64,000 nt of DNA from Actinomadura sp. 6K520. Its GTDB lineage: Bacteria; Actinomycetota; Actinomycetes; Streptosporangiales; Streptosporangiaceae. The notes beneath the pieces are model-generated. The model was given only the letters and a program-made list of their open reading frames with translations, was not told where the DNA came from and searched no databases. The stretch lies in assembly GCF_004349245.1 (NCBI RefSeq), contig NZ_SMLC01000008.1:1-64000 (forward strand), in the 5' to 3' direction. The position numbers and the translations under genes are program-made. This document shows positions 45,596 through 53,689 of the stretch, one piece after another (position 1 is the first letter of the stretch; each line of letters opens with the position of its first letter).

Positions 45596-46794
45596 GTACG
45601 GCACCGGAGTACGCGGACATCGTCCGCGTACTCCAGGTCCTGGACGGCGTCCCGTCGCCGTACGGGCACGAAGCCGCCGCCGCCGTGCGCCTCGCCTCCT
45701 GGTGCACGGCGCGGTGGCCGTGGCTCGACTGGGACGTCCAGCGGTACGGCAAGGGCGGCGCCAACCTCCAGGCGGGCGACCCGCGGGGTGTGCTGCTCTA
45801 CTCGCACCTGGACACGTCGCTCAGCGGCGACCCGTCCGAGGACCGCCCGATCACCGCCCGCGCCGACGCGCCACCCCCGCTGAAGGTCACGGCGTCCGAG
45901 GCCGAGGGCTTCGGCCTGGGCGTGGCAAGGGCTCCTGCCGCCGCCGCCCTGATCGGTTTCGTCTCCGCCGCGTCCCGAGGCATACCCGCACGGCTCCTCC
46001 TGGCCGGCTCGGGCACGCACCGGAGCACCCTGCACGGCCCCGGCGGCAGGCCCCGCAGGACCGGCCTCGACCACTACCTCGCCACGGCGCCCCGGCCGCC
46101 CGCCGCCATCGTCGCCAAGGGCGGCCCGCCGACGATCCTCTGGGAGGAGCCGGGCGCCCTCTACCTGCGGCTGCGCGTCGCCGGCCGGCACGGCGCCGTC
46201 CTGGCCCGCGAGTCCGCCGACCCGCCCGGCGGCGTCATCGCCCACGCGGCCCCGGTCATCGAGGCCGTCGAACGCTGGCGCGCGGCCTACGTCGCCGCCG
46301 GCCAGGCCCCGGGCACGCAGGTGGGCGCCGCCGCCGGAATCGGCTCGCTCACGGCGGGCCGCCCCGACAAACCCGACCTCTTCCCGGCCCTGCTGGAGGC
46401 CGGTATCTACGTCGTGACGGTCCCGGGAGCCGACCCGCAGGCAATAGCCGACGCTCTGCGACACGATGTCGAAACGGCCTGCGCGAACGGCCCCCTGGCC
46501 ACCTGCACGGTCGAAGTGGACGTGGACGAGATTCACCCCGCCGCCGCGACCGCCGCCGACGCACCGATCGTCCGCGCCGCCCGCGCGGCCTGGCAAACGG
46601 AGTTCGGCGCCTCCCCGCCCCCGATCACCGGCTGGACCGGCTCGACGGACGGGGTCGTCCTCAGAGCCCACGGAATCGACACCGTCCGCCTCGGGCCCGC
46701 ATCACGCCCGTCCCCGGAAGACCCCCGCTGCGACGTCCTGGACGTCGCGTCCCTGGCCGCCTACGCCCGCCTCTACGCCCGCCTCCTCTCCTGA
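45592..46794 (+). CDS. M20-peptidase-like protein with degenerate metal site
   Basis: A 400-aa protein of the M20/ArgE-DapE fold. It keeps HxD (H72/D74 in YSHLDTS), but the expected second metal Asp and the DEE pair are absent (SEAEGFGLGVARAP; LLAGSGTHRST). It may be inactive, bind differently, or act as a non-metallo hydrolase. No ATG, GTG or TTG fits; CTG 45592 overlapping the upstream stop as CTGA is the best start. Last gene of the Rieske operon. Confidence 0.7.
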   Translation: MSTAPEYADIVRVLQVLDGVPSPYGHEAAAAVRLASWCTARWPWLDWDVQRYGKGGANLQAGDPRGVLLYSHLDTSLSGDPSEDRPITARADAPPPLKVTASEAEGFGLGVARAPAAAALIGFVSAASRGIPARLLLAGSGTHRSTLHGPGGRPRRTGLDHYLATAPRPPAAIVAKGGPPTILWEEPGALYLRLRVAGRHGAVLARESADPPGGVIAHAAPVIEAVERWRAAYVAAGQAPGTQVGAAAGIGSLTAGRPDKPDLFPALLEAGIYVVTVPGADPQAIADALRHDVETACANGPLATCTVEVDVDEIHPAAATAADAPIVRAARAAWQTEFGASPPPITGWTGSTDGVVLRAHGIDTVRLGPASRPSPEDPRCDVLDVASLAAYARLYARLLS

Positions 46795-46858
46795 AGGACT
46801 TCCGGACGGTGGGCTCCGACCTGTACTTCGCCGTCGCTGGCCCCTAATTATTCCTTGA

Positions 46859-46872
46859 CACGAATATTCGTG
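46859..46872. promoter_or_regulatory. Palindromic ArsR-type operator over promoter
   Basis: CACGAATATTCGTG is a perfect 14-bp palindrome that overlaps the end of TTGACA (46855-46860), 20 bp before the ArsR-like start. The pattern suggests autorepression. Confidence 0.6.
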
Positions 46873-46891
46873 ATGAGGAATGCTTTGCCGC

Positions 46892-47746
46892 ATGGACGAC
46901 GTGCTGGCCGCACTGGCCGATCCCGCACGCTGGCGGCTCGTGTGCCTGCTGGCCGAGCGGCCGCGCTCGGTCGGGGTGCTCGCGCGGCTCGCCGGGGCGC
47001 GCCAGCCGCAGACGACCAAGCATCTGCAGACGCTGGAACGGGCCGGCGTGGTCATTTCCCAGCGCACCGGCCAGCGCCGCATCTACGCGCTGCAGCCCGC
47101 CCCGCTGCGGGAGCTGGCGGCCGCACTCGGGCGGCTCGCCGACACCGCCGACGAGGTCGGCGGTCCGCGCGAGACCTTCGACCGGTACGGGCTCAGCCTC
47201 CGTGCGGAGCGGCTCGCCGCGCAGCGGCCGGGGTGGGCCGACGACCGCTCTTTCCGGTTCTCCCGGTCACTGGCGGGGCGCCCCGCGCTGGTGTGGCGCC
47301 ACCTGACCGAGGCCGGGCTGCTGGCCCGGTGGTGGACGCCCGACGGCCTGCGCGTCTCCGAGCTCGTCTTCGAGGCGCGGCCGGGCGGGCGGATCGTCCA
47401 GGAGTACCGCGACGCCGAGGACGCCGACGGCTCCGAGCCGGTCGCGGGCCGCGCGGAGGGGGTCGTCGAGGACGTGCGCCCGGCCGAGCACCTCGGCTAC
47501 CGGCTCGCCCCGCTGCTTCCCGATGGCGGTACGGCCTTCACCGCCCACGTCGGCATCGATCTCCAGCGCGCCGCGGACGGCACCGACCTGCACGTCCACT
47601 ACCGGATCACCGACAGCACGGTCGACTCCGCGGACTTCATCGCGGGCATCGAGATCGGCTTCGGCCAGAGCCTCGACAGGCTCGCGGCCGTCCTCGCCGC
47701 CGACCCGCACGACACCGATCACGACACTGAAACAAGGAGCACGTGA
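46892..47746 (+). CDS. ArsR-type HTH fused to SRPBCC/AHSA1 domain
   Basis: A 284-aa fusion. Residues 1-75 are an ArsR winged HTH (ALADPARWRLVCLLAERPRS, QPQTTKHLQTLERAGVV). Residues 115-280 are an AHSA1-like ligand-binding domain (FSRSLAGRPALVWRHLTEAGLLARWWTPDG). This ArsR-AHSA1 pairing as one protein lets a ligand pocket control DNA binding. ATG 46892 has GAGGAA; ATG 46880 is too close to it. It is transcribed with the RibD-like gene. Confidence 0.84.
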   Translation: MDDVLAALADPARWRLVCLLAERPRSVGVLARLAGARQPQTTKHLQTLERAGVVISQRTGQRRIYALQPAPLRELAAALGRLADTADEVGGPRETFDRYGLSLRAERLAAQRPGWADDRSFRFSRSLAGRPALVWRHLTEAGLLARWWTPDGLRVSELVFEARPGGRIVQEYRDAEDADGSEPVAGRAEGVVEDVRPAEHLGYRLAPLLPDGGTAFTAHVGIDLQRAADGTDLHVHYRITDSTVDSADFIAGIEIGFGQSLDRLAAVLAADPHDTDHDTETRST

Positions 47747-47747
47747 A

Positions 47748-48350
47748 ATGAGCGAGCAGAGCAGTGGCCGCAGGGTGACCGCCAACCTGGGCCTCACCCT
47801 CGACGGGCGCTACCACGGCCCTGGCGGGCCTGGCGATTTCGCGGCGTTCGCCCCGTACGTGACCACCGAGGTCGCGCGAGACCAGCTGGCACGCATCTGG
47901 AAGGACGCGACGACGGCGGTGCTCGGCCGGATCAACGCCGAAGGGTTCATGGGCTATTGGCCCCCGGTCGCCGCGGACGAGGACGCCGACCCGCGTGACC
48001 GCGGGTACGCCCGGTGGCTGACCGAGACGGAGAAGGTGGTGTTCTCGACCACCCTGACCGAAGCGCCATGGGAACGGACCCGCCTGGTGAACGCACCCGT
48101 CACGGACGTCGTCACCGAGCTCAGGAGCACCGGTGCGGGCGACATCCTCGTCAACAGCAGCGCCAGCCTCATCAAGCCGCTCCTGGCGGCGGACATGGTC
48201 GACCGGCTGTACCTCATGATCTTCCCGGAGATCGCGGGCGGCGGGCGGCGCCTGTTCGAGGACGGCCTGCCGGCCACGCGCTGGGCGCTCGCCCACCAGG
48301 AGACCGGCAAGCTGGGCGAGATGGCCATGGTCTACGACCGGGCCCGCTGA
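47748..48350 (+). CDS. Dihydrofolate-reductase-like (RibD C-terminal domain) protein
   Basis: A 200-aa RibD_C/DHFR-fold protein (ANLGLTLDGRYHGPGG at the start, DILVNSSASLIKPLLAADMVDRLYLMIFP in the middle). Such proteins use NADPH in mostly unknown reductions. ATG 47748 has AAGGAG upstream and starts one base after the ArsR stop, so it is probably the regulator's target. It ends at a bidirectional terminator. Confidence 0.85.
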   Translation: MSEQSSGRRVTANLGLTLDGRYHGPGGPGDFAAFAPYVTTEVARDQLARIWKDATTAVLGRINAEGFMGYWPPVAADEDADPRDRGYARWLTETEKVVFSTTLTEAPWERTRLVNAPVTDVVTELRSTGAGDILVNSSASLIKPLLAADMVDRLYLMIFPEIAGGGRRLFEDGLPATRWALAHQETGKLGEMAMVYDRAR

Positions 48351-48394
48351 CCGCATCCCGCCGCGACCCGATCGGCCTGCTTCGGCCAGGGGTG

Positions 48395-48434
48395 TCGTGG
48401 CCCCGTTCACACCGCTCTTGGAACGGGGCCACGA
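48395..48434. terminator. Bidirectional terminator between convergent genes
   Basis: A perfect 14-bp stem (TCGTGGCCCCGTTC and its complement) around a 12-nt loop, centred between the RibD-like and TauD-like genes. Confidence 0.88.
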
Positions 48435-48450
48435 GCTTCAGGGCGGACGG

Positions 48451-49527
48451 TCACAGCCCCCAGGTCTCGTTGGGGACGACCGCGTCCGCGATCTGGAAGC
48501 GGCCGCCGGGCAGGGGCTCCTTCGCCTTGCCGTCCGGCGTGTTGATGACGTTCTTGCCGAAGCCGGGCACCATCGGGCGGCCGACTGCCCGGCGCAGCCA
48601 GAGCCGCAGCAGGTGGCGGCGCCGCTCGGGCTCGGGGTGGTCGACGTACTCGGTGCGCGAGTGCAGCGCGGCGTAGTTCAGGAGCCACTGGACGTCGCCG
48701 GGCTGGAAGTCCATGTCCAGCGGAAGGCCGGGCTCCTGCGCGATCTCGTCGAACAGGTGCAGCACCTCGATCTGCGCCTCGGTCAGCCGCGGCACCTCCG
48801 GGTACTCCTGCGCCGTGAAGATCATCTGGGCTCCGGCGTAGGTGCTGAAGACACCGTCGACGTAGCTGCAGATCGGCGACTGGTAGGTGTTGGCCGGGGC
48901 GTCGGGGTCCTGCCGGCGCCAGTCCCAGTGCCAGGGCTCGAACAGCAGCGGCGCGAGGTCGGGGCGGCGGCGCAGGATCTCGTTGTAGATCGTGGTGCCG
49001 CTGACCAGGCTGCTCGCGCCGCCCTCGCGGGCGCCGCGCAGGCACATCAGGGCGACGACGTCGGAGCTGTCGGAGTGGAACGGCAGCCGGTCCCGGACCC
49101 GCGACGGCAGCGCGGTCGGGTCGTCCATGGTCTTGTTCGAGGTGGCGATGACGTGGTCGAGGACGTCGCCGTACTGGTTCTGCGGCATGGGTGAGCCGAG
49201 GTGCAGGCCCATCAGGTAGAAGATCGCTCCCGCGACCGCGTCGCCGTACTCCTCCGTCCGGAGCCCGCGGACGAGGATGAACCCGCGGCCCGAGTCCATC
49301 TGCTGGGCGCACTCCTCGATGAGGCCGGTGGAGGCGTCCAGCGGGTAGTCGGCGGCGGTGACGGTGCGCAGGTCGGGGTCGTCGGCGACGAACCGGCGGC
49401 CGACGGCCTCCAGCTCGTCCCGCTCGGCGTCGGACAGGTGGTAGATCCACTCGGTGGAGCCGGCCAGTTCGTCGCCGCGCCAGGCGGACGGCCCGGAAAT
49501 CGGGGACAGGCCAATGGTCGTGGACAT
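48451..49527 (-). CDS. TauD/TfdA-family 2-oxoglutarate-dependent dioxygenase
   Basis: A 358-aa oxygenase. Iron ligands H151/D153 (PFHSDSSD) and distal H289 (AALHSRTEYVD), followed by RRRHLLRLW for 2-oxoglutarate. The family cleaves ethers, sulfonates and esters by hydroxylation. ATG 49527 has GAGG upstream; GTG 49539 is possible. Operator F and a -35-like TTGACG sit about 270 bp upstream, so it probably belongs to the regulon despite lying 6.6 kb from the Rieske operon. Confidence 0.9.
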   Translation of the reverse strand: MSTTIGLSPISGPSAWRGDELAGSTEWIYHLSDAERDELEAVGRRFVADDPDLRTVTAADYPLDASTGLIEECAQQMDSGRGFILVRGLRTEEYGDAVAGAIFYLMGLHLGSPMPQNQYGDVLDHVIATSNKTMDDPTALPSRVRDRLPFHSDSSDVVALMCLRGAREGGASSLVSGTTIYNEILRRRPDLAPLLFEPWHWDWRRQDPDAPANTYQSPICSYVDGVFSTYAGAQMIFTAQEYPEVPRLTEAQIEVLHLFDEIAQEPGLPLDMDFQPGDVQWLLNYAALHSRTEYVDHPEPERRRHLLRLWLRRAVGRPMVPGFGKNVINTPDGKAKEPLPGGRFQIADAVVPNETWGL

Positions 49528-49903
49528 GATGCCTCGCACTTCAGAAAGGAGGGCAGGACCGCGGACGGAACGCCGCGGCCCGGGAGACAGGGCGGCGGAC
49601 GTCGTGCGTTAGAAGGGCGTCTGCGGAAGGCCGGCCGCCGTGCCGGGACGCATGCCGGTACGCGGCGGACGCACGCGCAGCGGCTCAGAGTAGGCGCGCA
49701 CAGCCGACCCAAGGCCCCGCGAGGCGACTCGGCTCATGGCGTGCTCCCGACTGTGGAGGATCTCCCGCAAACCGTAAGCCAACCTCCCAGATCCCGTCAA
49801 GCGAGACACCATCTCGTATTGCTGTCGCCAAGCGGCCCGCCGCCCGTTCATGTCACCCCCGAGGTAGGGCGCGAAGTCACTGGCATCACCTAAAATCGAA
49901 CGT
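49528..49903. other. 376-bp divergent regulatory region
   Basis: No gene is supported here. It contains operator F (minus-strand TauD promoter) and the promoter and SOS-like box of the gene at 49904. The TauD leader would be about 240 nt. Confidence 0.6.
49802..49816. promoter_or_regulatory. Regulon operator, site F
   Basis: Minus-strand CGAGATGGTGTCTCG, identical to the 15-bp core of site A. TTGACG follows directly on the minus strand, with TTACGG 17 bp further, so the operator abuts the -35 of the TauD promoter. Confidence 0.75.
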
Positions 49904-49911
49904 ATGTTCAA
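49891..49911 (+). promoter_or_regulatory. -10 box with LexA/SOS box candidate, leaderless start
   Basis: TAAAAT (49891-49896) is a good -10, placing the transcription start at or next to ATG 49904. TCGAACGTATGTTCAA (49896-49911) matches TCGAAC-N4-GTTCGA with one mismatch. No -35 is obvious. Confidence 0.5.
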
Positions 49912-50413
49912 GTGGGTTCAGGAATGGTCCACACCCGAACGGCGGCGGCCGACTCTTCGACGTCCGGCGGACGTCCCGATGGCGGCCTCACCCGACGTCC
50001 TCGCAACCTCCATCGACGCGATCAGGAGCTCCCAGGCGCGGCAGCGTCCCATCGTCATGATCACCTGTGCCGCGGACGGCCTGCCCTGGGTCTGCGTCCC
50101 GGACTGCGGCGAGCTGCGGGTGATCGAGGACCGATGCCTGCGCGTCGCGATTTGGCCCGACGACCCCACCGTGGACGACCTGGACCGCGGCGAGCCCGTC
50201 CTGCTGATCGTCACCGGTTCACCGGACGTCCATCTCATCCGCGCCACGCCCCGCCGCCTGGCCGGCGCCGCCATGGCGTGGGCTCACTACGACCTGACCA
50301 TCACGTCGGCCCGCATAGCCGACCGCGGCCCCGCCCCCTACCTCCGGACCTCGCAGCCCAGCACGGACACCACCGCCCCCAGAGAGGTCCTGAACAGCAG
50401 CGTCCAACGCTAG
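49904..50413 (+). CDS. Protein of unknown function, possibly leaderless and SOS-controlled
   Basis: A 169-aa soluble protein. Its central part (RPIVMITCAADGLPWVCVPDCGELRVIEDR through EPVLLIVTGSPDVHLIRATP) is beta-rich and vaguely like a flavin split barrel, but that is not certain. ATG 49904 fits a leaderless mRNA; ATG 49979 (MAASPDVL) is the alternative. Confidence 0.6.
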   Translation: MFKWVQEWSTPERRRPTLRRPADVPMAASPDVLATSIDAIRSSQARQRPIVMITCAADGLPWVCVPDCGELRVIEDRCLRVAIWPDDPTVDDLDRGEPVLLIVTGSPDVHLIRATPRRLAGAAMAWAHYDLTITSARIADRGPAPYLRTSQPSTDTTAPREVLNSSVQR

Positions 50414-50474
50414 CGGCGGACAGGCCCGATCGTTCGACCGGCGTGCTTCCGGGAGCCCGGATACGTTGATCCGC

Positions 50475-52436
50475 ATGGAGCAGGGAACCGTGTTGGCGGA
50501 TCGGTACCGGCTGGTCCGGCGGCTTGGCGGCGGCGGGATGGGTGAGGTGTGGGAGGGCTTCGACCAGACCCTGCGCCGCCGGGTGGCGGTCAAGCTGATC
50601 CGTGCCGATCTGCGAGGTGATCCCTGGCTCGCCGAGCAGGTGCTGGCTCGGTTCCGGCGCGAGGGAGAGGCCACCGCCCGGCTGAACCATCGCAACATCG
50701 CCACGGTGCACGACTTCGGTGAGCACCGGCGGCCTGACGCGGCCGACGGAGCCCATGGCCTGCCGTTCCTGATCCTCGAATTCCTGGAGGGCGATGACCT
50801 GGACTCGCTACCGGGCAAGGCCGCAGGCGGTCTGCCGGTCGACCAGGTTCTCGGGTACGGCATCCAGACATGTGAGGGCCTGGCCGCGGCCCACGAGGCC
50901 GGTGTGGTGCACCGTGACATCAAGCCCGCCAACCTGATGCTCGTGTCCGGCGGCATCATCAAGATCTGCGACTTCGGGATCGCCCTCATCCGTGAGGCCA
51001 CCGCCGGTCTGACCGGACTCGGGGCGTCCGTGGGGACGCCCGCGTACATGGCTCCGGAGCAGCGTCAGGGCCGCACCGTCGATCACCGAGCCGACCTGTA
51101 CGCGTTCGGCGCGACGCTCTACCGGCTCCTGACCGGCGGGGCCAGGACCGTGGATCCGCCCAGCGCTCATCGGCCCGGCGTCAGCCCCGCCCTTGACGAC
51201 CTCATCCGCGATCTCCTTGCCGAGGACCCCGCACACAGGCCCGCATCCGCGTCTGCGGTGGCCGATCGCCTCCGCGCCGTCGGGCAGCGGGCGTCCGCGC
51301 CCTGTCCGCTGGTGCGCCACCGGCCTCCGGTCACCGGCCGGGAACCCGCCTGGCGGCTCCGGTGGGTCGGCCGGCCGGCGCCGAACAAGGACGGCCAGAG
51401 TGGTTCGGTGCAGGCGGCGGCGTTCAGGCCGGAGGGAAACGACGAGCCGCCGGTGCTGGCCTCCGCCTCCCACGACAAGACGGTCCGGTTGTGGGACGCG
51501 GCCACGGGAGAACCGGCCGCCCGGACCGACCGCGGCGCGCTGGGGCGGTTTTGGGGCGCGGCCACCGGTCGGCCGGTCGGTGGGCCTTTGACCGGTCACA
51601 CGAGGGCGGTGCGGTCGGTGGCGTTCGCTCCGAAGTCGTTCCGTGCGCGGTCGCTGCTGGCTTCCGGGTCGGATGACAAGACGGTGCGGTTGTGGGATGC
51701 GGCCACCGGAGAACCCGTCGGCCGGCCTTTGACCGGTCACACGAGGGCAGTGCGGTCGGTGGCGTTCGCTCCGAAGTCGTTCCGTGCGCGGTCGCTGCTG
51801 GCTTCCGGGTCGGATGACAAGACGGTGCGGTTGTGGGATGCGGCCACGGGACGGCCGGTCGGCCACCCATTGACCGGCCATACCGAGCCGGTGCATTCGG
51901 TGACATTCGCGTCCCGACCGTGCGGCGGGCGCTGGCTGCTGGCCTCCGGGTCGGTCGATGAGACGGTGCGGTTGTGGGATGCGGCCACCGGAGAACCCGT
52001 CGGCCGGCCTTTGACCGGCCACACCAGACTGGTGAGGTCGGTGGCGTTCGCGCCGAGTCCGGTGGACAGGCGGTTGCTGCTGGCCTCCGGGTCGGTCGAT
52101 GGGACGGTGCGGTTGTGGGATGCGGCCACCGGAGAACCCGTCGGCCGGCCTTTGACCGGCCACACCAGGGCGGTGAGGTCGGTGGCGTTCGCGCCGAGTC
52201 CGGTAGAGGGGCGCTTGCTGCTGGCCTCCGGGTCGGATGACAGGACGGTGCGGTTGTGGGACGCGGCCACCGGAGAACCGGCCGGCGTGATCTCCCATCC
52301 CGGGCCAGTACGATCATTGACTTTCACGTTGCAATCGGACGGGCAATTGCTGGTTGCCACCGGCTCCGATGACGGCTCGGTCCGAGTGTGGGAATGGGGA
52401 GATCAGTCGGGAGGGAAGTTCATGCAGTCCAGGTAG
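50475..52436 (+). CDS. Serine/threonine protein kinase with C-terminal WD40 propeller
   Basis: A 653-aa soluble kinase. P-loop LGGGGMGEV, K40, catalytic HRD (146-148) and DFG (166-168), SVGTPAYMAPEQ activation segment. After a linker (about 280-320) come WD40 blades of 47 residues with the signature TVRLWDAATGEP; seven are recognisable and a further one is collapsed to RFWGAATG. No transmembrane segment. TACGTT 8 bp before ATG 50475 and no ribosome site suggest leaderless translation; TTG 50466 is the alternative. Confidence 0.92.
   Translation: MEQGTVLADRYRLVRRLGGGGMGEVWEGFDQTLRRRVAVKLIRADLRGDPWLAEQVLARFRREGEATARLNHRNIATVHDFGEHRRPDAADGAHGLPFLILEFLEGDDLDSLPGKAAGGLPVDQVLGYGIQTCEGLAAAHEAGVVHRDIKPANLMLVSGGIIKICDFGIALIREATAGLTGLGASVGTPAYMAPEQRQGRTVDHRADLYAFGATLYRLLTGGARTVDPPSAHRPGVSPALDDLIRDLLAEDPAHRPASASAVADRLRAVGQRASAPCPLVRHRPPVTGREPAWRLRWVGRPAPNKDGQSGSVQAAAFRPEGNDEPPVLASASHDKTVRLWDAATGEPAARTDRGALGRFWGAATGRPVGGPLTGHTRAVRSVAFAPKSFRARSLLASGSDDKTVRLWDAATGEPVGRPLTGHTRAVRSVAFAPKSFRARSLLASGSDDKTVRLWDAATGRPVGHPLTGHTEPVHSVTFASRPCGGRWLLASGSVDETVRLWDAATGEPVGRPLTGHTRLVRSVAFAPSPVDRRLLLASGSVDGTVRLWDAATGEPVGRPLTGHTRAVRSVAFAPSPVEGRLLLASGSDDRTVRLWDAATGEPAGVISHPGPVRSLTFTLQSDGQLLVATGSDDGSVRVWEWGDQSGGKFMQSR
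51585..52289 (+). repeat. Five exact-period 141-bp WD40 coding repeats
   Basis: CCTTTGACCGG-type unit starts recur at 51585, 51726, 51867, 52008 and 52149, each 141 bp (47 codons). Units 1 and 2 differ at about one base over more than 100 bp, so they duplicated very recently. Confidence 0.9.
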
Positions 52437-52460
52437 CCTTCGGCGCAAGCCCAGTCGCGC

Positions 52461-52799
52461 TTGGTCCTCGTAGGGGTGACTCTGCACTCCCTGACGCCGA
52501 ACTTCTCGCTCCTGACCGTCGGCCGGATCGCCTCGGGCCTGGGCGCGGGCGTGCTCGCCGCGAGCACGGTGGTGCTCGCGCTGCGCGCCGGACACCTGCG
52601 GGGACGGAGGATCGCAGTGGCGGCCGGAGCCGGCGCGCTCGCCGCCGTCCTCGGCCACGTCGTCGGCCTGGCGCTGGCGAGGTCGTTCGGGTGGCGGCTG
52701 GCTTTCGTGATATCCGTGCCGCCGACGATCATCGCCCTGCTCGCCTCCGTCATCGGCGGCCTCATCATGGTCACGAACAACCGCCCCGCACCCCGCTGA
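52461..52799 (+). pseudogene. MFS transporter fragment
   Basis: A 112-codon frame similar to an internal MFS section: LTVGRIASGLGAGVLAASTVVLA, GRRIAVAAGAGALAAVLGHVVG and FGWRLAFVISVPP are the helix 3-6 region of EmrB-type exporters. Helix 1 and the whole C-terminal half are absent. It reads in the same frame as the kinase, 8 codons after its TAG. Likely a decayed remnant. Confidence 0.65.
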
Positions 52800-53038
52800 A
52801 ACCCGCCCGTCCCAGGGCAGACCACGTGGGTGTCGGTGGTGCCGCGGTAGGCGATCTGGCTGCGCATGATCTCTGGCCTGCCGACCGGCTGAGCGGGTAT
52901 GCCCAGGTCGAAGATCATCAGACTCGTGGCCCGGCCGGCCAGGGCTGTCCGGCAATGGGAAGTGCCGTGGCAGCGATGAGTATCCGGGTGCCCCCAGGTC
53001 AACCTCCTGACCAGGACAACTGATTCTCGGGAGTAGAC

Positions 53039-53683
53039 ATGGGCCTCATCCAGATCGAGATGTTCGCGACCCTCGACCTCGTCGGGCAGTCGCCCGGCGG
53101 GCCCGACGAGGACCCGGTGGGGTTCCCGTTCGGCGGCTGGCAGGCGCCCCTGCTGGACGAGGTCTCCGGGGGGCAGGTCGGTGCCGCGTACGAGGGCACG
53201 GACGCCCTGCTGCTCGGCCGGCGGACGTACGACATCTTCGCCGCCTACTGGCCGCACCAGAAGGGCGGCGAGGACGGCGAGATCGCCGCGCTCTTCAACA
53301 GCATCCCGAAGTACGTGGCCTCCCGCGGAAAGCCCGACCTCTCGTGGGCAGGTTCGACTCAGCTCGGCCCGGACCTGGCCGCCGAGGTGCGCGAGATCCG
53401 TGACCGGCACGAGAACATCAAGGTCGTCGGGAGCCTGAACCTGGTGCAGACCCTCCTGCGCGAGAAACTCTTCGACCGTCTCGACCTTTGGGTGCACCCC
53501 ATCATGCTCGGCGTCGGGAAGAAGGTGTTCGACGGAGGCGCGGTGCCCACGAACGTCAAGCTCCTCGAACCCCCGGTGGCCAGCCCGACGGGCACCGTCT
53601 ACCTGCGCTACGGCCTCGCCGACGGCACCCCCGGAACGGGAGACATGAGCGCCCCCGACCGGGGCGTCGGCACCGAAGCCTGA
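53039..53683 (+). CDS. RibD C-terminal/DHFR-like reductase
   Basis: A 214-aa RibD_C-fold protein (MGLIQIEMFATLDLVGQSPGG; LLLGRRTYDIFAAYWP; LWVHPIMLGVGKKVFDGG). NADPH-dependent reductase is the family expectation; substrate unknown. ATG 53039 has GGGAG upstream. The C-terminal 25 residues are acidic and extra. One of three such genes in the window. Confidence 0.87.
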   Translation: MGLIQIEMFATLDLVGQSPGGPDEDPVGFPFGGWQAPLLDEVSGGQVGAAYEGTDALLLGRRTYDIFAAYWPHQKGGEDGEIAALFNSIPKYVASRGKPDLSWAGSTQLGPDLAAEVREIRDRHENIKVVGSLNLVQTLLREKLFDRLDLWVHPIMLGVGKKVFDGGAVPTNVKLLEPPVASPTGTVYLRYGLADGTPGTGDMSAPDRGVGTEA

Positions 53684-53689
53684 TTCCGC

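Noticed and set aside
49609-49911. 100-codon minus-strand frame upstream of the TauD gene
   Set aside because: It spans operator F and the TauD promoter and has no domain.
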